Under the pieces are notes generated by a model, which saw only the letters and a program-made list of their open reading frames with translations, did no database searches and was not told the DNA's origin. The translations under genes were made by a program, and so were the position numbers. From contig NZ_NFUR01000001.1 of the NCBI RefSeq assembly GCF_002127225.1, positions 559,592-623,591 on the forward strand: a DNA stretch of 64,000 nt, read 5' to 3'. Shown here piece by piece: positions 16,734-27,355 of this stretch. The stretch's first letter is position 1. The number at the start of each line of letters is the position of its first letter. Origin of the DNA: Sphingomonas sp. IBVSS2 (GTDB lineage Bacteria; Pseudomonadota; Alphaproteobacteria; Sphingomonadales; Sphingomonadaceae).

Positions 16734-19688
16734 ATGTTCACGCGTAATATCGCTCGCACGCTCCGTGCGGGGACCGCGCTCTCGGCGCTGTCTCTGGCCA
16801 CGAGCCTCCTCGCCGTCCCCGCCTTTGCGCAGGACACCGCCCCCGCCTCCACTCCCACCCAGACCCAGCCCGCGCCGGCGGCCGACGACGCCGAAATCGT
16901 CGTCACCGGCTCGCTGTTCGCGACCCGGGTCACGACGTCGCCGGTGACCACCGTCACGGCCGAATCGCTCGATCAGCGCGGCATCAGCACCGTCCAGGAC
17001 GGCCTGCAGCGCCTTGCCGCCAACAACGGCCCCACGCTCACCAACAGCTTCTCGGCCAATGGCGCGTTCGCCGGCGGCGCGTCGGGCATCTCGCTGCGCG
17101 GGCTGACGACGAACTCGACGCTGGTGCTGTTCGACGGCCTGCGCGCGGCCTATTATCCGCTCGCGGACGATGCGACCCGCAACTTCGTCGATCTCAACAC
17201 CATCCCGGACGACATCGTCGACCGCGTCGAAGTGCTGAAGGACGGCGCTTCGTCGAGCTACGGCGCCGATGCGATCGCGGGCGTGGTGAACATCATCACC
17301 AAGCGCAGCTTCACCGGCCTCTCGGCCCGGGCCGAGGCCGGCGTCTCGCAGGACGGCATCGCGGCGACCCAGCGTTTCTCGCTGACCGCCGGCACCGGCG
17401 ACCTCGATCGCGACGGGTTCAACGCCTATATCAGCGGCTTCTACTATCATGCCGATGCGGTCAGCACCCGCGACCTGCCCTATCCGTTCAACTCGGACGA
17501 CCAGACCCGGATCGGCGGGCCGAACAACCTGATCAACGGCGACAATTTCGGGACCACCGCCGCCGGCTCGAACCTCTATGTCGCGCCGGGCTCAGGCGGC
17601 CGCTACCAGCTGCTCGGGAATGGCTGCGCCAATGGCACGCTGATCCAGACCACGGCGGCCCAGCAGGCTGCCAGCGGCCTGGTGCCCACCTCGATGTGCC
17701 AGCAGGACATGACCAACCGCTACGGTGTGGTCGCGCCGCAGATCGATCGCTTCGGCGTCACCGCGCACGTCGCCAAGACGTTCGGCGATTCCACCGAGGC
17801 CTATCTGGAGCTGAACTTCCAGCAGTCGCGCAGCCAATATTCGGGCCTGCCGTCGTCGATCTACGCCAATGCGCCGGCGGGCATCTATTATCCGCCCTAT
17901 TCGACGCGCGGCAGCGGCCCGAGCTTCGCGCCGGGTTCGGGCCCGCTGACGCTGCCGGTCTATGTCTGCGCCGCCCGCGTGAACTGCACCGCGGCCAATG
18001 GCACGCTCAACCCGAACAATCCCTTCGCGGCTTCGGGCCAGACGGCGCTGCTGATCGGCGGCATGCCCAACATCACGCGCTATGACGAGACGCGCAGCCG
18101 CGTGTATCGCGCCGCCGCGGGCATCAAGGGCAGCTTCGGCGACGACTGGAACTACAAGATCGACGCGACGGCGATGCACACCGATCTGCGCCGCACGTCC
18201 AACGGCTATATCTATATCCAGCACCTGCTCGACTTGATCGCCGACGGCACGTACAATTTCGTCAATCCCTCGGCCAACAGCGCTGCGATACAGAGCTATC
18301 TGGCGCCGGAACTCAACGTCGATGCCTCGTCGGATCTCTACCAGCTCCAGGCGAGCGTGAGCAAGGCGCTGTTCCAGCTCCCGGGCGGCCCGGTCCAGCT
18401 CGCCCTCGGCGGCTCGGTCTTCTACGAGGCGGTCGATTCGCCCTCGGCGAACAGCGACATCAACGGGCCGACCCAGCGCTACTTCACGATCAACGCGTTC
18501 GGCACCGAGGGGCACCGCACGGTCACCTCGGCGTTCGGCGAGCTGAGCGTGCCGGTGTTCCAGTTCCTCGAGCTCAACGCGTCGGGCCGCTACGACCATT
18601 ATTCGACCGGCCAGAGCAATTTCTCGCCGAAGGTCGGCGCGAAGATCACGCCCTTCGAGATGCTGACGCTGCGCGGCAACTGGTCGCGCGGTTTCCGCAT
18701 CCCCAGCTTCGGCGAGGCGAACGCGCTGCCGACCACGGGATATGTCACCAACTCGGCCGGCCTGTTCAACGATGCGTATCTGGCGCAATATGGCTGCTCG
18801 GTCGCGACTTTCAGCACCGCCTGCCCGCAATATCTGCGGACGGCGAGCTATGGCCAGACCACGCTCGCCTCGCCGGACCTGAAGCCGGAGAAATCGCGCA
18901 GCATCACGCTGGGCGCCGTCTTCCAGCCGATCCGCAGCGTCTCGATCAGCGTCGATTACTTCAACATCAAGAAGACCGACGCGATCACGTCGCTCTCCTC
19001 GGGCGTGGCGCTCCAGGCCTATTATGCCGGCAATCCGATCCCGGCAGGCTACACGATCATCCCCGACGCGGCCGATCCGGCCCATCCGGGTGCGCTGCCG
19101 CGCGTGGCCTATGTCCAGTCGCACTATGTCAACGCCAACACCCAGAAGGCGGAAGGCATCGACTTCGCCGCGAACGGGCGCTTCCGCTTCGGCGACGTGA
19201 CCTGGACGAGCAATCTCGACGCGACGCTCATGCTCGAGCTCAGCACCACGCTGCCCGACGGCACGCGCCAGACCTATGTCGATACGCTGGGCAACTTCAA
19301 CCTGACGGCCGGCACGGGCACGTTCCGCTGGCGGGGCAGCTGGATGAACAGCTTCGCGATCGGCAACTACTCGCTCACCGGCACGGCCAACTACACGTCG
19401 GGCTACAACCTGTCGGCGATGGACCAGGGCAATGCGTATGAGGATTGCGGCCTGGCGCCGTCGCCCGCCTATACCGGCTGCCGAGTGAAGAGCTACATCA
19501 CGTTCGACCTGAACGCGACGGCCAAGATCGCGGACAAGTTCACCATCTATGCGAACGTGCTCAACCTGTTCGATCGCCTGCCGGGCGTCGATCCGGTGAC
19601 CTATGGCGCGTATCTCTACAATCCGGTCCAGGCCGGCGACGGCATCTATGGCCGCCGCTTCACGGTGGGCGCGAAGCTCAATTTCTGA
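16734..19688 (+). CDS. TonB-dependent outer-membrane receptor
   Basis: A 984-residue receptor that would import a large or scarce ligand across the outer membrane using TonB energy. The signal peptide runs to AFAQD near residue 33. A Pro/Thr/Ala-rich spacer, a TonB-box-like EIVVTGS, and a plug domain follow (SLDQRGISTVQDGLQRLAAN, GISLRGL, IDRVEVLKDGASSSYGADAIAGVVNIITK). The barrel has FRIPSFGEAN and LKPEKSRSITLG, and the terminal segment GRRFTVGAKLNF ends in Phe. Two internal cysteine pairs in extracellular loops (around residues 300-430) are notable. The ligand is not identifiable; flanking genes give no substrate clue. A GGGAAAGGG ribosome-binding region precedes the ATG. Confidence 0.93.
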   Translation: MFTRNIARTLRAGTALSALSLATSLLAVPAFAQDTAPASTPTQTQPAPAADDAEIVVTGSLFATRVTTSPVTTVTAESLDQRGISTVQDGLQRLAANNGPTLTNSFSANGAFAGGASGISLRGLTTNSTLVLFDGLRAAYYPLADDATRNFVDLNTIPDDIVDRVEVLKDGASSSYGADAIAGVVNIITKRSFTGLSARAEAGVSQDGIAATQRFSLTAGTGDLDRDGFNAYISGFYYHADAVSTRDLPYPFNSDDQTRIGGPNNLINGDNFGTTAAGSNLYVAPGSGGRYQLLGNGCANGTLIQTTAAQQAASGLVPTSMCQQDMTNRYGVVAPQIDRFGVTAHVAKTFGDSTEAYLELNFQQSRSQYSGLPSSIYANAPAGIYYPPYSTRGSGPSFAPGSGPLTLPVYVCAARVNCTAANGTLNPNNPFAASGQTALLIGGMPNITRYDETRSRVYRAAAGIKGSFGDDWNYKIDATAMHTDLRRTSNGYIYIQHLLDLIADGTYNFVNPSANSAAIQSYLAPELNVDASSDLYQLQASVSKALFQLPGGPVQLALGGSVFYEAVDSPSANSDINGPTQRYFTINAFGTEGHRTVTSAFGELSVPVFQFLELNASGRYDHYSTGQSNFSPKVGAKITPFEMLTLRGNWSRGFRIPSFGEANALPTTGYVTNSAGLFNDAYLAQYGCSVATFSTACPQYLRTASYGQTTLASPDLKPEKSRSITLGAVFQPIRSVSISVDYFNIKKTDAITSLSSGVALQAYYAGNPIPAGYTIIPDAADPAHPGALPRVAYVQSHYVNANTQKAEGIDFAANGRFRFGDVTWTSNLDATLMLELSTTLPDGTRQTYVDTLGNFNLTAGTGTFRWRGSWMNSFAIGNYSLTGTANYTSGYNLSAMDQGNAYEDCGLAPSPAYTGCRVKSYITFDLNATAKIADKFTIYANVLNLFDRLPGVDPVTYGAYLYNPVQAGDGIYGRRFTVGAKLNF

Positions 19689-19710
19689 GCTTCGCCCAGG
19701 GCTGAAACGA

Positions 19711-19748
19711 AAAAGGGCGGTCCCGAAAGGGGCCGCCCTTCTTCCTTG
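19711..19748. terminator. Bidirectional terminator between convergent genes
   Basis: AAGGGCGGTCCC-GAAA-GGGGCCGCCCTT is a 12-bp stem with one G.T pair. A pyrimidine tail follows on the plus strand and TTTTCGTTT on the minus strand. It ends both the TonB receptor and the CaiB gene. Confidence 0.85.
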
Positions 19749-19763
19749 CCGCGCCTGCCGGCG

Positions 19764-20870
19764 TCAGGGCCGCCTGGGGCTGGCCCGGTCGGCGGCCATG
19801 CGCTCGCCGTCGATCATGATCGGCGTGGCGATGCCGGGCAGGCCCTCGCGCGCGATCTTCATGCCGCGCGCCACCACCTGCGGATCGGCGAACACTTCGT
19901 CGACGCGGTTGATCGGCCCGGCCGGCACGCCCTCTGCCTCCAGCGCCTCGTAGAGATCGGCCTTGGCCCATTGCCGGATCGCCGCTTCCAGCAGCGGGAC
20001 CAGCGCCGCGCGGTTGACCACCCGCTGGGGATTGGTCGCGAAGCGCGGATCGGCGCCATAGTCGAGCCCGAGCACGCCGCACAGCTTGCGGAACTGCGAA
20101 TCATTGCCCACCGCGATGATCAGTTCGCCGTCCCGCGCCTGGAACGCCTGATAGGGCACCAGGTTGGCGTGTCCGTTCCCCATCCGGTGCGGCACCTTGC
20201 CCGACGCCATCCAGCCCAGCGCCTGGTTGGCGAGCACGCCCACCTGGGTGTCGAGCAGCGCCATGTCGATATGCGCGCCAGCGCCGGTGATGTCGCGCTT
20301 CCTGAGCGCCGCCAGTATCGCCACTGCCGAATAGACGCCGGTGAAGATGTCGGCATAGGCGATGCCCGCCTTTTCCGGCGGACCGTCGGGCTCGCCGGTC
20401 AGCGACATGAAGCCGCCCATGCCCTGGATGATGAAATCATAGCCTGCGCGCGGCGCATAGGGGCCGGTCTGGCCGAAGCCGGTGATCGAGCAGACGATCA
20501 GCCGGGGATGGCGTGCCCGCAGCGAAGCCGCGTCGAGCCCGTATTTCACCAGCCCGCCGACCTTGTAGTTCTCGATCACCACGTCCGCGTCCGCGATCAG
20601 CGCGTGCACCGCCGCCTGGCCCTCGGGCGTGGCGATGTCGATCGCCCGGGCGGTCTTGCCGCGGTTGCAGGCGTGGAAATAGGCCGCGTCGCGATTCTCG
20701 CCCTCGGCATCGTGGAGGAAGGGCGGCCCCCAATGGCGGGTGTCGTCGCCTTCGCCCGGCCGCTCGACCTTCACCACCTCGGCGCCCAGGTCGGCGAGCA
20801 GCTGCCCGCACCAGGGCCCGGCGAGGATCCGCGCCAGCTCGACGACTCTGATTCCCTCCAGCGGCTTCAT
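19764..20870 (-). CDS. CaiB/BaiF family (class III) CoA-transferase
   Basis: A 368-residue class III CoA-transferase. These enzymes move CoA between acyl-CoA and free acid through an aspartyl thioester. Motifs: LARILAGPWCGQLLADLGAEVVKVERPGEGDDTR, SITGFGQTGPYAPRAGYDFIIQGMGGFMS, and the likely catalytic Asp in AGIAYADIFTGVYSAVAILAAL. It is 30-40 residues shorter than many members, ending soon after the GIATPIMIDG segment; no frameshifted continuation is visible. The start overlaps the upstream acetyltransferase stop (ATGA). With glutaryl-CoA dehydrogenase in the same operon, a succinyl-CoA:glutarate CoA-transferase role is a reasonable inference. Confidence 0.9.
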   Translation of the reverse strand: MKPLEGIRVVELARILAGPWCGQLLADLGAEVVKVERPGEGDDTRHWGPPFLHDAEGENRDAAYFHACNRGKTARAIDIATPEGQAAVHALIADADVVIENYKVGGLVKYGLDAASLRARHPRLIVCSITGFGQTGPYAPRAGYDFIIQGMGGFMSLTGEPDGPPEKAGIAYADIFTGVYSAVAILAALRKRDITGAGAHIDMALLDTQVGVLANQALGWMASGKVPHRMGNGHANLVPYQAFQARDGELIIAVGNDSQFRKLCGVLGLDYGADPRFATNPQRVVNRAALVPLLEAAIRQWAKADLYEALEAEGVPAGPINRVDEVFADPQVVARGMKIAREGLPGIATPIMIDGERMAADRASPRRP

Positions 20871-21399
20871 ATGCCCGGTCGCTCCTGCCGCACGATCTCG
20901 TAGATCAGGTGCGGCTTCATCTCGCCCGCCATCATCCGGTCGACCGTGCCCGGCCGCGCCACGCCGCCGATCTTCTCCATCGCCCGGCGGGAGCGCACAT
21001 TCCCCGCGCCCACGGTGAACACCGCGGTGCGCACGAACCGGTGGATGTGATCGAGCATCAGCCGCTTGATCTCGCGATTGTAGACGCCGCCCCAATAGGC
21101 GCGCGCCAGATAGGTCCAGCCGATCTCGATCTCGTCGACCTCGGGCACCCAATTGTCGAAGCGCGACGCGCCGATCACCGTGCCGGTCGCCTTGTCGATG
21201 ATGGTCAGCGCCCCGCCGCTGGCCAGCCCCGCGTCGAAATAGGCGCGGAACACCGGCTCCTGCCAGCGGTCGTGCGCCGGATGCACTTCCCAGACGAGCG
21301 GATCGGAAGCGACCGCGAACAGCGCGTCCCAGTCCGCCGGCGTGCTGGGGCGCAGCACCACCAGCGTGCCCTCCAGTATCGGCTGCCGCTCCGGCGGCA

Positions 21400-21400
<1 letters not shown>
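20867..21400 (-). CDS. GNAT-family N-acetyltransferase (RimJ/RimL-like)
   Basis: A 177-residue GNAT protein of the RimJ/RimL type. GTLVVLRPSTPADWDALFAVASDPLVWEVHP is the usual beginning. IGASRFDNWVPEVDEIEIGWTYLARAYWGGVYNREIKRLMLDHIHRF covers the acetyl-CoA pyrophosphate region, and VGAGNVRSRRAMEKIGGV is the C-terminal motif. It is the middle gene of a tightly overlapping operon: its ATG shares a base with the glutaryl-CoA dehydrogenase stop (TGATG) and its stop overlaps the CaiB start. The acceptor is unknown; protein or small-molecule acetylation are both possible. Confidence 0.87.
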
Positions 21401-22584
<1,184 letters not shown>

Positions 22585-22703
22585 TTCCTCGTCCTTCTCT
22601 CGTCGGCCCGGCAAAGGAGAAGCCGGGTGTTGCTCCGCCGTCCCGCTTAATGGCTCCGGATCCCGGCGCGCGTCGGGATGACGGCATGGGGTATGCGGTG
22701 CGG

Positions 22704-23540
22704 CTATCCCGCCTGCCTGGCGGCGCTTGCCGGCGGCGGGTCCATCGCGGCGCGTTCGATCTCGGCGAGCCCGGTGCGGGCGGCGACATAGCGCCGGGCG
22801 GCGCTCGTCCAGCTCTCGGCAACCGCCACGCCGGGCATGTGGGCGACTTCGGCCAGCGCCGCCTCGACGTCGCCGCGATCGAGCGCGCGGCGGGCGCGGC
22901 GCAGCCGCTCGGCGGGCAGCGGGCTCGGCGTGTCGGCCTGGCGCAGCACCACCAAATTGCCGAGCATCCGGCGCACCCGGTTCCAGAGGCTGTCGCCCGG
23001 ATCGTTGGCGAGGCGCGGCCCCAGCGTGTCGAGCGCCAGCCGCAGGTCCTCGAGCGTCACCGGCTGGGCGGCGGCGCGCAGGATCGCGGCGACCGCGTCG
23101 CCGTCACGCTCGCCGAAGCGCTGCTTGAGCTGGGCTTCGAGCGGCCCCAGCGGTTGGCCGCGCTCGAGTGCGCGGCGTGTCGCGAGGACGATCATCATCC
23201 GCTCGGCACGCGTCGCGTAGGAAGCGGCGTTGCGGGCGCTGCCGTCGGCGTCGCGCAGGCGCAGCTCGATCTGGTCGAGCTTGCTCGCCAGTTGCGTCTC
23301 GCGGGCGCTGAGCGTGGCAAGGTCGGTGCCCGGCGGCAGCGCCGGGATCGCCGGCTGCGCGCCGACGGTCGGCGAAGGCAGGGGCGCCGGTGCGGGCGCG
23401 CGCGGCGACAGGCCGCCGGCCAGTCCCACGGCACCGATGGTCACGCCGATTCCGCCGGCGAAGGCGATCGTGCCGATCAGGCTGGCGCTGCGCCACCAGG
23501 GCACGCGCGGCGCCGCGGGCGCGAAGGTCTCGTCGCTCAT
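22704..23540 (-). CDS. Mitofilin (Mic60-like) inner-membrane protein
   Basis: A 278-residue membrane protein matching bacterial mitofilin, the alphaproteobacterial relative of mitochondrial Mic60. One transmembrane helix at about residues 17-42, a Pro/Ala linker, a predicted coiled coil ([22 protein letters not shown], about 73-105) and a helical C-terminal mitofilin segment with [43 protein letters not shown]. It follows hemD by 31 bases on the same strand; conserved linkage of mitofilin to hem genes is known in Alphaproteobacteria. It is short for the family because the coiled coil is reduced. The role in shaping intracytoplasmic membranes is family knowledge, not shown here. Confidence 0.78.
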   Translation of the reverse strand: MSDETFAPAAPRVPWWRSASLIGTIAFAGGIGVTIGAVGLAGGLSPRAPAPAPLPSPTVGAQPAIPALPPGTDLATLSARETQLASKLDQIELRLRDADGSARNAASYATRAERMMIVLATRRALERGQPLGPLEAQLKQRFGERDGDAVAAILRAAAQPVTLEDLRLALDTLGPRLANDPGDSLWNRVRRMLGNLVVLRQADTPSPLPAERLRRARRALDRGDVEAALAEVAHMPGVAVAESWTSAARRYVAARTGLAEIERAAMDPPPASAARQAG

Positions 23541-23571
23541 GGGCCCTTATTCGCCGTGTGGCCCTGCCCGG

Positions 23572-24240
23572 TCAATCGGCGAGCTGCAGGGCGAGTGCGA
23601 TCAGCGTGGCCGCCTGCATGTCGGCGGCGATGGCGACGCTGCCCCAGCCAGGACCCGCCGCCCCGGCCGCGCGCGGGCTGATCGCGGCGATGCCGATGGT
23701 GGCGCGGTGCCCGGGCGCCACCAGCTCGGCGAGCCGGGCTCCGGCCCTGGCGGACTGGACGAGCGCGATCGCCCCGTGCAGCCGCGCCGCCCGTTCGGGC
23801 GCGATCGCCAGCGGCTCGCTGGCATAGACGGTGATCGCCCGGGCGACGATGCCGCCGGCGTCGAGCATCCGCGTGCGTCCGCCCAGCAGCAGCGCGCGGC
23901 GGACCCCGGCGGCTTCGGCTGCGGCGATCAGCGCGGCGCCGTCCCCGGTGCCGGCAAAGGCGATGGCGAAGCCCGCGTGCCGCGCCGCCGCGGCGGTCGC
24001 GCTGCCCACCGCATGCACGGGCAGGCTCCGCAGCGCGCCCAGCTGCGGCCCGCCATGGCGCAGGGCATTGGCGCTGGTCAGCAGCAGTGCGTCGAACGCC
24101 GCGGGATCGGGCGCATGCCAGGCGACCGGCCCGGCGGCGAACAGCGGCATGCGGATCGCCGTCCGCCCCGCCGCCTCGATTGCCGCGGCGGTCGCGCGGT
24201 TGCCGGGCTCGGGCCGGAGCACGGCGATCGGGCGGCTCAT
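23572..24240 (-). CDS. hemD: Uroporphyrinogen-III synthase
   Basis: Closes hydroxymethylbilane with inversion of ring D to give uroporphyrinogen III, the branch point to haem, sirohaem and cobalamin. The 222-residue protein has the weakly conserved two-domain HemD pattern: IAVLRPEPGNRATAAAIEAAGR at the start, DALLLTSANALRHGG, VHAVGSATAAAARHAGF, and the late RATIGIAAISPRAAGAA. HemD is poorly conserved in general. Identification therefore leans on position: its ATG overlaps the hemC stop and the mitofilin gene follows. Confidence 0.88.
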   Translation of the reverse strand: MSRPIAVLRPEPGNRATAAAIEAAGRTAIRMPLFAAGPVAWHAPDPAAFDALLLTSANALRHGGPQLGALRSLPVHAVGSATAAAARHAGFAIAFAGTGDGAALIAAAEAAGVRRALLLGGRTRMLDAGGIVARAITVYASEPLAIAPERAARLHGAIALVQSARAGARLAELVAPGHRATIGIAAISPRAAGAAGPGWGSVAIAADMQAATLIALALQLAD

Positions 24241-25151
24241 CCCTCGAACAATCGTCGTACCGCCGCCGGCGCCCGCGCCAGCAAGTCGCGCGCGAGCGCG
24301 GCGGGGAGCGCCGGATCGAGCGGTGCCCCCTCGATCGCGCCATGGACATGCGCGGCGCCGTCCTCGGACAGCAGCTCGGCCTCGAGCGTCAGGATGCCGC
24401 CCTCGATCGTGGCCAGCGCGGCGACGGGCGAGTGGCAGCCGGCCTTGAGGGCGGCGAGCAGCGCGCGCTCGGCGGCGATGCAGGCATGGGTCTCCACATG
24501 ATCTATCGCCCGCAGCATCTCGCGGGCATGGGCGTCGTCGGCGCGAATCTCGACACCCACCGCACCCTGGGCCGGTGCGGGGAGGAGGATGTTGGTGGGG
24601 ATCGGCGCGCCGACGTCATGGCGCCGGAGGCGGTCCAGCCCGGCGGCGGCGAGCAGCGTAGCATCGGCCTCGCCCCGCGCCAGCCGGGCCAGCCGCGTGT
24701 CGACATTGCCGCGGAACAGCGTGACCGAGAGATCGGGCCGCAGCCTGCGGATCTGCGCGGCCCGGCGCGGCGAACTGGTGCCCAGCACGCCCGCCTGCGG
24801 GATCGCCGCGATCGAAGCGGCGCCGACCAGCCGGTCGCGCACATCGGCGCGGGGCAGCATCGCGACGATCGCGATCATGTCGGGGCGCAAGGTCTCGACA
24901 TCCTTCATCGAATGGACCGAAGCGTCGATCTCGCCGGCGAGCAGCGCCCGGTCGAGCTCCTTGGTCCACAGCGCCTTGCCGCCGATCTCGGCGAGCGGCC
25001 GGTCCTGCACCCTGTCGCCGGTGGTGCGGATCACGACGATCTCGAAGTCGGTCGCGGGGCGTCCGTGCGCGGCGGCGAGCGCGTCGCGCACCATCTCCGC
25101 CTGTGTCAGCGCGAGCGGCGAGCCCCGGGTACCCAGTTTGAAAACGGCCAT
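24237..25151 (-). CDS. hemC: Porphobilinogen deaminase (hydroxymethylbilane synthase)
   Basis: Polymerises four porphobilinogen units into hydroxymethylbilane. The 304-residue protein shows FKLGTRGSPLALTQAEMVRDAL at the N-terminus, VHSMKDVET, VLGTSSPRRAAQIRRLRPDL, GNVDTRLARLARGEADATLLAAAGLDRL, and the cofactor-binding cysteine in LKAGCHSPVAALA at about residue 238, to which the dipyrromethane is attached. It is divergent from tsaD with 204 bases between, a region that carries an inverted repeat. hemD follows with an ATGA overlap. Confidence 0.96.
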   Translation of the reverse strand: MAVFKLGTRGSPLALTQAEMVRDALAAAHGRPATDFEIVVIRTTGDRVQDRPLAEIGGKALWTKELDRALLAGEIDASVHSMKDVETLRPDMIAIVAMLPRADVRDRLVGAASIAAIPQAGVLGTSSPRRAAQIRRLRPDLSVTLFRGNVDTRLARLARGEADATLLAAAGLDRLRRHDVGAPIPTNILLPAPAQGAVGVEIRADDAHAREMLRAIDHVETHACIAAERALLAALKAGCHSPVAALATIEGGILTLEAELLSEDGAAHVHGAIEGAPLDPALPAALARDLLARAPAAVRRLFEG

Positions 25152-25199
25152 GGCGGTCCCTTATCGGCTCGTGTGCCGCTTGTCGAAGCGGACGCTCTT

Positions 25200-25280
25200 G
25201 TTCGCGCGGAGGCGCAGAGGGTTTTGAGGCCGCTACGCGGCGGTTCTACTTCTCTGCGTCCTCTGCGCCTTTGCGCGAAC
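25200..25280. repeat. Interrupted inverted repeat, 21-base arms
   Basis: The arms 25200-25220 and 25260-25280 are inverted copies with two mismatches. Their shared core reads AGGCGCAGAGG (or its complement) next to GTTCGCGC. The 39-base spacer contains a second degenerate copy (CTCTGCGTCCTCTGCG). It occupies the hemC-tsaD divergent gap, so it could affect either promoter. It looks like a dispersed intergenic repeat rather than a gene remnant. Confidence 0.75.
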
Positions 25281-25355
25281 CAAAAGAATCCCGAACTTCG
25301 ACAATCGCCTCCCGACACCCTAGATGCGCAAGCAACGGAGTAAGAACGAACCATC

Positions 25356-26381
25356 ATGGCCCTGATCCTCGGCCTCGAATCGAGTTGCGACGAAACCGCC
25401 GCCGCGCTGGTCACCACCGACCGGCGGGTGCTGGCGCACAAGCTGGCGCGGCAGGAGGCGGCGCATCGGCCCTATGGCGGCGTGGTGCCCGAGATCGCGG
25501 CGCGCGCGCATGTCGAGGCGCTGGGCCCGTTGATCGAGGGCGCCTTCGCGGAAGCGGGCGTCACGCTCGCCGATGTCGATGCGGTTGCCGCCACTGCCGG
25601 CCCGGGGCTGATCGGCGGAGTCATGGTCGGCCTCGTCGCCGGCAAGGCGCTGGCGCTGGCGGGCGGCAAGCCGCTGATCGCGGTCAACCATCTCGAAGGG
25701 CACGGCCTGTCGCCGCGCTTGACCGATCCCGATCTCGAATTCCCCTATCTGCTGCTGCTCGTCTCGGGCGGCCATTGCCAGCTGCTGCTGGTCGAGGGCG
25801 TGGGTCTCTATCGGCGCCTCGCCACCACGATCGACGACGCGGCGGGCGAGGCGTTCGACAAGACCGCCAAGATGCTGGGACTCGGCTTTCCCGGCGGCCC
25901 GGCGGTGGAGGAAGCGGCGGCGCGCGGCGACCCCGGGGCAGTGCCGTTGCCGCGCCCGTTGCTCGGCTCGGCGGAACCGCATTTCTCCTTCGCCGGCCTC
26001 AAGAGCGACGTGGCGCGCAAGGTCGGCCGCTACGACGTCGCGGATATCGCGGCGTCCTTCCAGCAGGCGGTGGTCGATTGCCTGGTCGATCGCACGCGCC
26101 GGGCGCTGGCCAAGGTGGAGGCGACGGCGCTGGTGGTGGCGGGCGGCGTCGCGGCGAACAAGGCGGTGCGCGGTGCCCTGGAACGATTGGCCGCGGAAGC
26201 CGGCATGCGCTTCGTCGCGCCGCCGCTCTGGCTCTGCACCGACAATGCGGCGATGATCGGCTGGGCAGGGGCCGAGCGGTTCCTGGCGGGGTTCAGCGAT
26301 CCGCTCGACACGCCGGCGCGGGCGCGCTGGCCGCTCGATCCGGATGCGGAGAAGGTTCGCGGCGCGGGAGTGAAGGCATGA
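25356..26381 (+). CDS. tsaD: tRNA N6-adenosine threonylcarbamoyltransferase TsaD
   Basis: Transfers the threonylcarbamoyl group to A37 of ANN-decoding tRNAs, together with TsaB and TsaE, which are not in this window. The 341-residue ASKHA-fold protein starts [18 protein letters not shown]. It carries the metal-binding HLEGH at about residues 112-116, the nucleotide-site [38 protein letters not shown], and [15 protein letters not shown] near the C-terminus. It is the first gene of a three-gene coupled run with gpsA and a DUF1697 gene, divergent from hemC. Confidence 0.96.
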   Translation: MALILGLESSCDETAAALVTTDRRVLAHKLARQEAAHRPYGGVVPEIAARAHVEALGPLIEGAFAEAGVTLADVDAVAATAGPGLIGGVMVGLVAGKALALAGGKPLIAVNHLEGHGLSPRLTDPDLEFPYLLLLVSGGHCQLLLVEGVGLYRRLATTIDDAAGEAFDKTAKMLGLGFPGGPAVEEAAARGDPGAVPLPRPLLGSAEPHFSFAGLKSDVARKVGRYDVADIAASFQQAVVDCLVDRTRRALAKVEATALVVAGGVAANKAVRGALERLAAEAGMRFVAPPLWLCTDNAAMIGWAGAERFLAGFSDPLDTPARARWPLDPDAEKVRGAGVKA

Positions 26382-27355
26382 GGATAGGCGTGATCGGTGG
26401 CGGCGCCTGGGGCACCGCCCTGGCCCAGGTCGCGGCGCGCGGCGGCGAGGACGTGCTGCTCTGGGCGCGCGAAGGCGAAGTCGTCGAGGGCGTGAATCTC
26501 CACCACCGGAACGACCTGTTCCTCCCGGGCGTGTCGCTCAGCCCCTCGATCCGTGCCACGCACGACCTGTCACAGCTTTCGGACAGGGACGCCCTGCTGG
26601 TGGTCGCCCCCGCCCAGCATGTCCGCGCCGTTCTTTCCCAGCTCCCCGTCGGCACCACGCCCCTGGTCCTCTGTGCCAAGGGGATCGAGGCCGGCACCAA
26701 GCTGCTGGTGGGCGAAGTGGCCCATCAGGTCGCCCCGCAGGCGCCGCTCGCGGTGCTCTCCGGCCCCACCTTCGCCCATGAGGTGGCGGCCGGCAAACCC
26801 ACTGCCGTCACCCTGGCCTGCGAGGACGAGGGGCTGCGCACCCGTCTCGCCGAGCGGCTGGCCGGCCCTGCCTTCCGCACCTATGGCTCGGGAGATCTGG
26901 TGGGCGCGGAGATCGGCGGGGCGGTCAAGAACGTCCTCGCCATCGCCTGCGGCGTGGTGGAGGGTGCCGGCCTCGGCCTCAATGCCCGCGCCGCGCTCAT
27001 CGCCCGCGGCTTTGCCGAGATGACGCGCTTCGGCCTTGCCCGCGGCGCCCAGGCGGAGACGCTTACCGGCCTGTCGGGCCTCGGCGATCTCGTCCTCACC
27101 TGCTCCTCCACCAATTCGCGCAATTTCTCCCTCGGCCTCGGTCTCGGCCAGGGGAAGCAGGCCGCCGCGCTGATGGCCGACCGCAAGACCGTGGCCGAAG
27201 GCGCCTTCACCGCGCCCGTCCTGCGCGAAGCCGCGCGGGACGCGGGGATCGACATGCCCGTGACGCGCGCGGTCAACGACCTGCTGGAAGGCGCGCCGGT
27301 CGCCCGGGTGATCGAGGAACTGCTCAGCCGGCCCTTGCGGGAGGAGCTGCAGTGA
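26378..27355 (+). CDS. gpsA: Glycerol-3-phosphate dehydrogenase [NAD(P)+]
   Basis: Reduces dihydroxyacetone phosphate to sn-glycerol-3-phosphate for phospholipid synthesis. The 325-residue protein begins with the nucleotide-binding [18 protein letters not shown]. It continues with [38 protein letters not shown], the catalytic-lysine region [35 protein letters not shown], and [14 protein letters not shown]. The long frame that runs through it from upstream is a shadow of tsaD; the true ATG at 26378 overlaps the tsaD stop. Its own stop overlaps the next gene's GTG. Confidence 0.96.
   Translation: MRIGVIGGGAWGTALAQVAARGGEDVLLWAREGEVVEGVNLHHRNDLFLPGVSLSPSIRATHDLSQLSDRDALLVVAPAQHVRAVLSQLPVGTTPLVLCAKGIEAGTKLLVGEVAHQVAPQAPLAVLSGPTFAHEVAAGKPTAVTLACEDEGLRTRLAERLAGPAFRTYGSGDLVGAEIGGAVKNVLAIACGVVEGAGLGLNARAALIARGFAEMTRFGLARGAQAETLTGLSGLGDLVLTCSSTNSRNFSLGLGLGQGKQAAALMADRKTVAEGAFTAPVLREAARDAGIDMPVTRAVNDLLEGAPVARVIEELLSRPLREELQ

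Noticed and set aside
19741..19770. Suspected frameshift at the 3' end of the CaiB gene because the protein is short
   Set aside because: Other frames after the stop contain no recognisable CaiB C-terminal sequence before the terminator, so there is no positive sign of a broken gene.
22656..22685. Hairpin ATCCCG-CGGGAT between the mitofilin and glutaryl-CoA dehydrogenase genes
   Set aside because: Resembles a dispersed intergenic repeat but has no second copy in the window and no uridine tract; evidence is too weak for a feature.
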